12,007 bases of DNA from DATMTS01 sp035564555 (lineage in GTDB: Bacteria > Actinomycetota > Actinomycetes > Actinomycetales > Microbacteriaceae). Positions 6,238-12,007 of the stretch are shown here, one piece after another. The position numbers and the translations under genes are program-made. The first letter of the stretch is position 1. Every line of letters begins with the position of its first letter. The stretch covers positions 1 to 12,007 of the forward strand of contig DATMTS010000107.1 in assembly GCA_035564555.1 (NCBI GenBank), read 5' to 3'. The notes below the pieces were generated by a model that saw only the letters and a list, made by a program, of their open reading frames with translations, made no database searches and was not told the DNA's origin.

Positions 6238-8538
6238 TCAGCCTTCCTGACCCGATTCGTCGGTGGGGGTGTCGAGGTGCACGACGAGCTCGCCGGCGCC
6301 GTCGGTTCGAGCGACCGCTTCTGCCGCCTGCACAGCCCAGGGGCCACGGGCATCATCACTGGTCGCGATGATGCGCCCACCCTGCCTGCGCACTCGGTAC
6401 GTCGTATCCGGCGTCCCGTCGTGGCCGGGCACGACCGTCACCCGGTCGTAGCCGTCCGGCAACTCGAAGCATCTCAGGGTCACCCCATGCGCCCAGTCGT
6501 AGTCCGGCCGGTCGTCTCTGGCTCCCATCGGAAGCACCGTTCCTGGCCGGACCAGCAGGGGAAGCGAATCGAACCCGTGCCGTTCGGCCAGCCAACGGTA
6601 TCCGTCGCGAGAAGAGCCGTCGAGCAGCGAGGTCCAGCGCCCCTCCGGAAGGTAGTACTCGACGGAGCCGTCGTCGGTGAACACCGGAGCCACCAGCAGG
6701 GCGTCGCCGAGCATGTACTGGCAGTCGGCGTCGTGCCCGCCGCGGTCGTCGGGAAATTCCAGGACCATCGGCCGCATCATCGGTGTGCCCTCGGTGTGCG
6801 CCTGATCGGCGGCCCCGGCGAGGTACGGCATCAGCCGCATCTTCAGCTTCGTGAAGGCCCTGGCCACATCGACCGATTCCTCGTCGAAGGCCCACGGCAC
6901 CCGCACCGAATCCGAACCGTGCAGTCGGGAATGCGAGCTCAGCAGACCGAACGCGAGCCAGCGTTTGAAGAGCGCGGGATCCGGTGTGCCTTCGAAACCT
7001 CCGATGTCATGACTCCAGTACCCGAAGCCCGACATCGCTAGGGAAAGTCCTCCGCGCAGCGACTCGGCCATGGAGGCGAAGGACGAATCGGAGTCGCCGC
7101 CCCAGTGCACCGGGAATTGCTGGCACCCCGCTGTTGCGGACCGGGCGAAGACGACCGCGTCGCCTGCGCCGCGCCGACGTTCCAGAGCACGGAAGACGGC
7201 TCCGTTGTACAGCTTGGCGTAGTAGTTGTGCATGCGACTCGGGTCTGATCCGTCGTGCCAGACGACGCCATCGACCGGGATGCGTTCGCCGAAGTCGGTC
7301 TTGAAAGCGTCGATCCCCTGGTCCATCAGGCCATCGAGCTTGCCGATGTACCACTCGCTCGCCGCCGGGTTGGTGAAGTCGACGAGGCCCATCCCGGCCT
7401 GCCACAGATCCCATTGCCAGACGCTGCCGTCGCTGCGCTTGAGCAGGTATCCAGCCTCGGCCGCCTCCTTGAACAGCGCGGACCGCTGAGCGATATAGGG
7501 GTTGATCCAGGCAGAGACGTGCAGCGACTTCTCATGCAGGCGCGCAAGCTGCCCCTGCGGGTCGGGGAAGAAGCGGTCATCCCACTCGAAATCGGTCCAC
7601 TGGAACTCGCGCATCCAGAAGCAGTCGTAATGGAAGACGCTCAATGGGATGTCACGCTCGGCCATTCCGTCGACGAAGACGTTCACGGACCGCTCGTCGT
7701 AGTCAGCGGTGAACGACGTGGTCAGCCACAGCCCGAACGACCAGGCCGGTACCCGTGCCGGACGACCGGTGAGAGCCGTGTACCGGCGCAGCACATCCTT
7801 CGGGGTGGGCCCGGCGATCACGTAGTACTCGAGACACTCTCCGGTGACCGAGAACTGCACCCGGGAGTTGACCTCGGAGCACACCTCGAACGACACGTTC
7901 GCGGGGTCGTCGACGAACACGCCGTAACCGCGGCTGGTCAGGTAGAAGGGAATGTTCTTGTACGCCTGCTCGCTCGAGGTGCCGCCATCCGCATTCCAGG
8001 TGTCGACGACCTGCCCGTTCTTCACGAAGGGACCGAACCGCTCCCCCAGTCCGTACACCCGTTCGCCGGGCGCGACCGAGAGTTGCTGATGCACCCAGGT
8101 TCCCTCCCCGGTGATGTGCCCGACGGAACGTTGCTGTGAGCTGGTCAGCACGCTGCCACCCGACTCGAAGTCGAATCGCCACGGCCCCTTCCGGTCGACT
8201 CGCACCCTGAGGTCGCCTGACTCGAGGATGCCGCTTTCCTCGTCGATTCGGATCGTCGGGCAGAAGGACGCGTCGGCGAACTTCTCGAAGTCGGGGGTGC
8301 GGTGCACGGCACCGGCGTGTCGCTCCACCCGCACTTTGATGATCCCGGCCATCGGCGCGGAGAAGGTGAGCGTCAGCATCGCGAGGTTGAGGGTGTCGCC
8401 GCGGTGCCGCACGGGGCTCGTCGGCGCATACACCGTCATCGTGCCTGCATCGTCGTCAGCGCGGACGTCATCGACCTCGACCGCGTACAGCGGTGCGATT
8501 CCGGGTCTGGTCAACCAGTATCCGTCGGAGAATTTCAC
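6238..8538 (-). CDS. yicI: GH31 alpha-xylosidase, YicI type
   Basis: A 766-residue enzyme collinear along its whole length with E. coli YicI (772 residues), which releases alpha-xylose from isoprimeverose-like oligosaccharides. The N-terminal beta-sandwich begins MKFSDGYW, as in YicI. The catalytic barrel holds the nucleophile Asp415 in FKTDFGERIP and the acid/base Asp482 in HWGGDSD. Phe276, Cys306, Phe307, Trp344 and Lys413 match the minus-one-subsite residues of YicI (277, 307, 308, 345, 414), including the Cys-Phe pair known to favour xylose over glucose. Beta-sandwich domains follow from about 600 to the end. The GTG at 8538 is supported by the YicI-like N-terminus and by GAAGGG (8547-8552). 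It has no signal peptide, so it acts in the cytoplasm on imported sugar. It heads a two-gene unit with GH3 and diverges from lacI, its likely regulator. Confidence 0.96.
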   Translation of the reverse strand: MKFSDGYWLTRPGIAPLYAVEVDDVRADDDAGTMTVYAPTSPVRHRGDTLNLAMLTLTFSAPMAGIIKVRVERHAGAVHRTPDFEKFADASFCPTIRIDEESGILESGDLRVRVDRKGPWRFDFESGGSVLTSSQQRSVGHITGEGTWVHQQLSVAPGERVYGLGERFGPFVKNGQVVDTWNADGGTSSEQAYKNIPFYLTSRGYGVFVDDPANVSFEVCSEVNSRVQFSVTGECLEYYVIAGPTPKDVLRRYTALTGRPARVPAWSFGLWLTTSFTADYDERSVNVFVDGMAERDIPLSVFHYDCFWMREFQWTDFEWDDRFFPDPQGQLARLHEKSLHVSAWINPYIAQRSALFKEAAEAGYLLKRSDGSVWQWDLWQAGMGLVDFTNPAASEWYIGKLDGLMDQGIDAFKTDFGERIPVDGVVWHDGSDPSRMHNYYAKLYNGAVFRALERRRGAGDAVVFARSATAGCQQFPVHWGGDSDSSFASMAESLRGGLSLAMSGFGYWSHDIGGFEGTPDPALFKRWLAFGLLSSHSRLHGSDSVRVPWAFDEESVDVARAFTKLKMRLMPYLAGAADQAHTEGTPMMRPMVLEFPDDRGGHDADCQYMLGDALLVAPVFTDDGSVEYYLPEGRWTSLLDGSSRDGYRWLAERHGFDSLPLLVRPGTVLPMGARDDRPDYDWAHGVTLRCFELPDGYDRVTVVPGHDGTPDTTYRVRRQGGRIIATSDDARGPWAVQAAEAVARTDGAGELVVHLDTPTDESGQEG

Positions 8539-8627
8539 GTTGTGCGCCCTTCGATCAGCACCATTGCCGCGGCGCGCGGTCGACCTGCCAAGGAGGTCGG
8601 TTCGAGCACATTGCCCGCCGCATCGTC

Positions 8628-8637
8628 GAAGCGCTTC
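8628..8637. promoter_or_regulatory. LacI-family operator candidate
   Basis: GAAGCGCTTC is a perfect 10-bp palindrome with the central CG and AAGCGCTT core typical of LacI/CcpA-family operators. It lies in the divergent spacer beside a lacI gene and close to candidate -10 elements for both directions, where binding would block transcription. That the adjacent LacI protein binds it is inference. Confidence 0.5.
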
Positions 8638-8738
8638 ACCAGCATAACCTTATAGGATCTGCGTGGGGCACCCCCACAGCGTCGAAACGTATGCATTCTC
8701 GGCCCACCGCGACGGGAGCGTTCTCGCTCAGGAAAGGC

Positions 8739-8743
8739 AGGAG
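8739..8743 (+). promoter_or_regulatory. Ribosome binding site deciding the lacI start
   Basis: AGGAG ends 6 nt before the ATG at 8750. The frame is open further upstream to an ATG at 8663, but only the 8750 start has this site and gives the standard LacI N-terminus MVTIVDVAHEAGVS. Confidence 0.7.
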
Positions 8744-8749
8744 CGTCCG

Positions 8750-9751
8750 ATGGTCACAATCGTCGACGTCGCCCACGAGGCAGGCGTCTCAATCTCGACG
8801 GTGTCGTACGTGATGAGCGGCAAGAGGACGATCTCACCCGAGACGCGCCGGCGCGTCGAGCGCGCGATCAACGTGCTCGGATTCAGCCCGCATGCGGGAG
8901 CGCGGTCGCTGGCTTCCCGGTCCACCAACGTGATCGGCCTGCAGATCCCCCTGCGCTCGGGCGTCGACGTGCACGTGGTCATGGAGGTCGTCAGCGGCAT
9001 CGTCGCGAGGGCCCGTACGCACGGCTACGACATCCTGCTGCTCACCAGCGATGATCCGAGGGGCATGGAGCGCGCCGCGCGGGGTTCGATGGTGGACGCC
9101 CTGCTGGTCATGGACATCGAGTCTGATGACCCGCGGATCGGCGTGCTCACCCAGCTCGAGCAGCCGAGCGCGCTGATCGGACTGCCCGAGGGGCGTCGCA
9201 ACATACCCTGCATCGACTTCGACTTCGAGCAGGCCGGCTGGCTCGCCGTGGACCGCCTGCTGGCGATGGGCCACCGTCGCCTCGCGTTGATCGGGTCGCC
9301 TCCCGAGGTCATGGCCCGGCACACCTCGTACGCCGACCGCTTGGCGCGGGGATTCCTCGCCGGCTGCGCCGCGTCGGGTGTGGTGGGTACAGTGCACGCC
9401 TGCCCTGGCGACGCCGAGGCCGCAGCCGTCGTCGATGAGGTTCTCGCCACGGTTCCGGAGGTCACCGGTTTCCTGGTGCACAACGAAGCAGCGCTCCCGC
9501 ACATCTTCTCGCACCTGGTCGAGATCGGCGTGCACAGCCCCGCGGCGCCGGCGATCGTCGCACTCTGCCCCGAGGACGTGGCCCTCGCCGTGCCTGGCCC
9601 GGTCGACAGCATCGCCGTGCCCGCCGAAGCGATCGGGATCGCGGCCGCCGACGTGATCTGCGACATGATCGACGGCGGCACGCCCCCCGGTGTGCGGCTC
9701 ATCGCTCCGACGCTCACCATACGCACGGCATCCGCTGTGCGAGCGAAGTGA
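8750..9751 (+). CDS. LacI-family transcriptional regulator
   Basis: A 333-residue repressor of normal LacI length. The N-terminal helix-turn-helix TIVDVAHEAGVSISTVSYVM is at 3-22, followed by TRRRVERAINVLGFSPHAGA and the hinge helix ARSLASRST (51-59), whose Leu54 is the residue that intercalates in the minor groove in LacI/PurR. A periplasmic-binding-protein-like effector domain (about 60-333) begins with VIGLQIP and carries the CIDFDFEQAGWLAVDRLLAMGHRRLALIG segment (154-182) at the subdomain crossover. It probably binds a sugar released from the imported oligosaccharide, perhaps one containing xylose; the ligand is not readable from sequence. It is divergent from yicI-GH3 and is followed directly by the DUF624 gene in a tight unit, so it is most likely the local repressor, acting through GAAGCGCTTC at 8628-8637. 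Confidence 0.94.
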   Translation: MVTIVDVAHEAGVSISTVSYVMSGKRTISPETRRRVERAINVLGFSPHAGARSLASRSTNVIGLQIPLRSGVDVHVVMEVVSGIVARARTHGYDILLLTSDDPRGMERAARGSMVDALLVMDIESDDPRIGVLTQLEQPSALIGLPEGRRNIPCIDFDFEQAGWLAVDRLLAMGHRRLALIGSPPEVMARHTSYADRLARGFLAGCAASGVVGTVHACPGDAEAAAVVDEVLATVPEVTGFLVHNEAALPHIFSHLVEIGVHSPAAPAIVALCPEDVALAVPGPVDSIAVPAEAIGIAAADVICDMIDGGTPPGVRLIAPTLTIRTASAVRAK

Positions 9752-9767
9752 TGCGGGTGGCCTCGAC

Positions 9768-10367
9768 GTGAGGATCGATCCCAACGGAAAGACCTTTCAC
9801 GGAGCATCCACCTTCGTGATGTTCATCGTGCTGAACGTGCTGTACCTGCTCACGTGCGTTCCGGTGATCACCATCGGCATGGCGACCAGCGCCCTGTTCG
9901 AAGTGACGCTGCGCTATTCCGACGACGAGGGCGGGCACCTGATCAGAGACTACCTGGGGGCACTCAAGCGCAATTCATGGCGCGCAACGGCCGTCTACCT
10001 GTGCTTCGCCGTGCCGCTGCTCGCACTCGCGTTCAGCGGGCTCTTCTGGCTGTTCCAAGGCAGCCTCGTCTCGGGCGCCGCCTCCGGGATCGCGTTTCTC
10101 GGCGCTCTCTATCTGTTCGCCGCCTTCCTCTACGGCATGGCCCTTGTGGCGCGGTACCGCAATACGCTGCGTCAGACTCTCAAGAACGCGTTGCTGCTGC
10201 CCGCAGCCGAGCCGTGGCGCACCTTCGTGCTGATCATCGTTCCCGCTACGGCCGTGAGTTTGATGGCCGTGTTCCCGGCCTTTGCGATCATCCTGGGTTC
10301 TGTCGGATTCTCGGTCGGCGCATACGCGAGCTCGTTCGTCTTTCGCAAGACCTTCGCTCGACACTGA
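9768..10367 (+). CDS. DUF624 (YesL-like) membrane protein
   Basis: A 199-residue integral membrane protein of the DUF624/YesL family, whose genes are commonly found beside LipO/YtcQ-type sugar-binding proteins and their permeases; its biochemical role is not established. Membrane helices are visible at about 14-37 (with LTCVPVITIGMATSALFEV, the family's hallmark region), 73-95, 102-127 and 152-188 (possibly two). Charged loops lie between, including RYSDDEGGHLIRDYLGALKRN. The GTG at 9768 is chosen because GGTGG (9756-9760) is 7 nt upstream and the family's N-terminus begins there; the frame is open further upstream inside lacI without a good start. It is 16 bp behind lacI and surely co-transcribed. 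The convergent solute-binding-protein gene on its other side supports a link to sugar uptake. Confidence 0.85.
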   Translation: MRIDPNGKTFHGASTFVMFIVLNVLYLLTCVPVITIGMATSALFEVTLRYSDDEGGHLIRDYLGALKRNSWRATAVYLCFAVPLLALAFSGLFWLFQGSLVSGAASGIAFLGALYLFAAFLYGMALVARYRNTLRQTLKNALLLPAAEPWRTFVLIIVPATAVSLMAVFPAFAIILGSVGFSVGAYASSFVFRKTFARH

Positions 10368-10371
10368 ACGC

Positions 10372-10409
10372 CGCAGCAGGGCACGAGCTCGCTCTCGGGC
10401 CCTGCTGCG
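10372..10409. terminator. Hairpin between convergent genes
   Basis: CGCAGCAGGGC (10372-10382) and GCCCTGCTGCG (10399-10409) pair over 11 bp. The 16-nt loop can form a further CGAG/CTCG stem. It fills most of the 52-bp gap between the converging DUF624 and solute-binding-protein stops, and so probably ends both transcripts. No long T-run is present on either strand. Confidence 0.75.
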
Positions 10410-10419
10410 ATCGTTCGTC

Positions 10420-12007
10420 TCAGCCGAACTTCTTGGCCACCGCGACGCGAGCCGCGTTCTGCTCCTTGGCATGCTTCATGTCGAGCTCGAGAACCTGCTC
10501 GTAACCGAGGCCCCGCACCGTCTCCTGCATGTTCTTCAGCAATGACGCGAACTGCTGTTCGCTGTCGGCGAGTGCCATCTTCCACGAGTTCTGCACGATG
10601 ACGGCCTTGATCTGGTTGCGCATGGTTTGGATCGTCGAACTGTCCGGCGGTGCGGCGTAGCTCGACCCCGGCGCGACCGTGATCTGACCGTTCTTGCGCA
10701 GGTAATCCATGGTGTTGGCCGCGTCCCCCATCTTCTTGGACCAGCTCTGCGTCAGCGGGTTCTCAGTGAGCTTCCGGTAGCTCGGCCACATCTGATACTC
10801 GAACGGGTACTTGGTGGCAGGATCGATGTCGACGGGGAGCACGGTGGTCACGTTGAGCGCCGAAACGCCCTTCGCGTACACGCCGCCGCCCCAGCCGGCC
10901 GGCACCGCGGTGTCACCCGAACCGAGGAAGGCCTTTTTGCCGAATGCGGTGAGTTCGGGCTTTCCCGACGAGTCCAGGTGCCAGGTCAAGCCCTTGGGCC
11001 CGGCTGCTGCACCGGTCTGGCTGCCGTTGTCGTACGCACCCTCGTTGGAGTACAGCCAGTCAATGAACGCCGCGACGCGCTGCGGATCCTTCGCCTTCGA
11101 GCCGATCCCGATCGCGTAAGTGCTGTTTCCGTAGGCAGAAGCACCATAGGAGAAGATCTTCTGATCGGCCATCGGCGCGATCTCGAAGCCTTTGCCCTGA
11201 GCCATGTTCGCGTCGGTGTTGTAGGCGGCCTGACCGAGCCAGGGCCAGAACGTGAACAGTACCTGCCCGTTCTGGTACTTCGAGAACAGCGTCGAGTAGT
11301 TCTGCGCCGCCGAATCCGGGTCGACGAGGCCCAGCTTGTTCGCTTCGAAGAAGAATTTCAGCGACCGCACGTAGTGGGACTCCGAGTCGACGATGCTCTC
11401 ATACGATGAACCGTCGGCCTGGGCGAGCACGAATCCCATCTCGTCGTAGCCGTAATAGCACGCCGGCTGCTTCGCGTTGTTCATCATGTTGCCGTCCCAG
11501 TCTTTGAACAGCGAAAGGGCATAAGCGCGCTTGCCGTTCGGAGCGGTCGGAGCCAGTTCTTGCATCTTCTTGAACACCGGCAGCAGGTCTTCGAGCGTGC
11601 CGACCTCCGGGAAGCCGAGCTTCTCGTAGAGATCCCAGCGCAGGTACGGACCGAAGGTCGGCTCCGTACCCTCGGACGGCTGGGTCGGCTTGAGCGTCGA
11701 GACCGAGGTGGGGAACGCGTAGACGCCCTTCTCGCTCGAAGCGATGTGCTTCACCGCAGCGTCGTACTTCTTCAGGTTGGTCATGTTCTTGTAGTACGAC
11801 GATGCTTCCAGCAGCAGCCCGCCCTTGACCGCTTCGTCGAGGTGTTGCGATGAGCCGGTGACCACCAGGTCGCCGAGGTCGCCTGCGGCCGAGCGGGTGT
11901 TGAAGAGGGTCTCACCACCGCCGGCCACGTTCGGCGCGATCATGTTCAGCTTCATATTGAACTTGTCTTCAACGATCTTCGCGAACCAACCGGGCTGGAC
12001 GCCCTGA
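10420..12007 (-). CDS. ABC transporter sugar-binding protein (family 1, LipO/YtcQ-like), 5'-truncated
   Basis: The 3' part of a gene whose start lies beyond the right edge; the frame is open to the last base, so an internal Met at 11955 is not the start. About 528 residues are visible, out of perhaps 550-570 expected. The product resembles large LipO/YtcQ-type extracellular solute-binding lipoproteins that feed oligosaccharides to ABC permeases. The visible part begins QGVQPGWFAKIVEDKFNMKL, the early lobe typical of the family. It continues through LVVTGSSQHLDEAVKGGLLL and an aromatic-rich core (ACYYGYDEMGF; FTFWPWLGQAAYNTD; INWLYS-like DWLYSNEGAYDNG), ending in MKHAKEQNAARVAVAKKFG. The lipoprotein signal is outside the window. 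Permease genes are not in the window and may lie to either side of the missing start. Substrate is inferred only from context with the alpha-xylosidase and GH3 genes. Confidence 0.9.
   Translation of the reverse strand, partial: QGVQPGWFAKIVEDKFNMKLNMIAPNVAGGGETLFNTRSAAGDLGDLVVTGSSQHLDEAVKGGLLLEASSYYKNMTNLKKYDAAVKHIASSEKGVYAFPTSVSTLKPTQPSEGTEPTFGPYLRWDLYEKLGFPEVGTLEDLLPVFKKMQELAPTAPNGKRAYALSLFKDWDGNMMNNAKQPACYYGYDEMGFVLAQADGSSYESIVDSESHYVRSLKFFFEANKLGLVDPDSAAQNYSTLFSKYQNGQVLFTFWPWLGQAAYNTDANMAQGKGFEIAPMADQKIFSYGASAYGNSTYAIGIGSKAKDPQRVAAFIDWLYSNEGAYDNGSQTGAAAGPKGLTWHLDSSGKPELTAFGKKAFLGSGDTAVPAGWGGGVYAKGVSALNVTTVLPVDIDPATKYPFEYQMWPSYRKLTENPLTQSWSKKMGDAANTMDYLRKNGQITVAPGSSYAAPPDSSTIQTMRNQIKAVIVQNSWKMALADSEQQFASLLKNMQETVRGLGYEQVLELDMKHAKEQNAARVAVAKKFG

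Larger units (their letters stand above)
8539..8749. promoter_or_regulatory. Divergent regulatory region, yicI / lacI
   Basis: This 211-bp spacer separates the divergent alpha-xylosidase and LacI genes and must hold both promoters. On the minus strand TATAAG (8654-8649) is a candidate -10, without a good -35; on the plus strand TATAGG (8651-8656) overlaps it. The palindrome GAAGCGCTTC (8628-8637) lies just downstream of the minus candidate and over the plus -35 area. A 6-bp hairpin, GTGGGG-CAC-CCCCAC, is at 8663-8677. The promoter calls are weak. Confidence 0.45.

Noticed and set aside
5463..6371. 302-codon plus-strand frame opposite the GH3 N-terminus
   Set aside because: Same shadow pattern; no ribosome binding site or protein family.
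6234..6380. Upstream 49-residue extension of the GH3 protein
   Set aside because: It lies inside the GH31 gene; the GTG at 6233 has a ribosome binding site and the GH3 sequence starts there.
7255..8139. 294-codon plus-strand frame opposite the alpha-xylosidase gene
   Set aside because: The minus-strand YicI homology is decisive here; the antisense product has shadow-frame composition.
8590..8655. Perfect AAGGAGGT on the plus strand followed by a TTG-started 14-codon frame
   Set aside because: The spacing to TTG is too long (about 13 nt) and the sequence is in the yicI leader on the other strand; probably coincidental.
8834..9784. 316-codon minus-strand frame opposite lacI
   Set aside because: The plus-strand LacI protein is complete and typical; the antisense frame has no motifs.

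Overview
The window is high-GC DNA with strong G/C third-codon bias, GTG as well as ATG starts and clear purine-rich ribosome binding sites. The gene families (DUF624/YesL membrane protein, LipO/YtcQ-type sugar-binding protein, LacI regulator, GH31 and GH3 enzymes) point to an actinobacterium, most likely Microbacteriaceae or a close relative. The taxonomic call is inference from gene content and composition. No rRNA, tRNA, CRISPR array or intact mobile element is visible.

Left part (1-2720): a small detoxification or metabolic module. A TetR/AcrR-family repressor gene on the minus strand is divergent from a two-gene plus-strand unit encoding an MDR-superfamily NAD(P)H-dependent alkenal/enone reductase (CurA/PTGR-like) and an enoyl-CoA hydratase/isomerase-family protein. 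The 91-bp divergent spacer holds two operator-like palindromes 24 bp apart. They overlap plausible promoters for both directions, so TetR probably represses itself and the enzymes.

Middle part (2721-3716): a low-content junction of about 1 kb. It holds a 12-bp inverted repeat after the hydratase gene, a truncated minus-strand remnant of an MFS drug exporter (last two membrane segments only) containing two adjacent short tandem duplications, a stretch with possible RNA-like stems, and a possible 53-residue small protein. It looks like a scar of past rearrangement.

Right part (3717-12007): a carbohydrate-utilisation locus. On the minus strand a YicI-type GH31 alpha-xylosidase gene is followed, 4 nt apart, by a GH3 beta-glycosidase gene whose product carries an inserted fascin-like beta-trefoil segment. 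Divergent from it, on the plus strand, are a LacI-family repressor and a DUF624 (YesL-like) membrane protein. A hairpin that could end transcription from both sides separates these from a convergent minus-strand gene for an ABC-transporter solute-binding protein, whose 5' end lies outside the window.

How the genes may work together (inference): the binding protein, with permeases probably encoded beyond the right edge, captures an oligosaccharide. Inside the cell the alpha-xylosidase removes non-reducing alpha-xylose and the GH3 enzyme removes the beta-linked sugar thus exposed, the alternating scheme needed for xyloglucan oligosaccharides. The LacI protein likely controls the divergent promoters through a GAAGCGCTTC palindrome. 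The families are known. The most unusual points are the beta-trefoil inside the GH3 enzyme, the paired TetR operators, the frame-preserving duplications in the exporter remnant, and the overlapping stop/start relay between lacI and the DUF624 gene.
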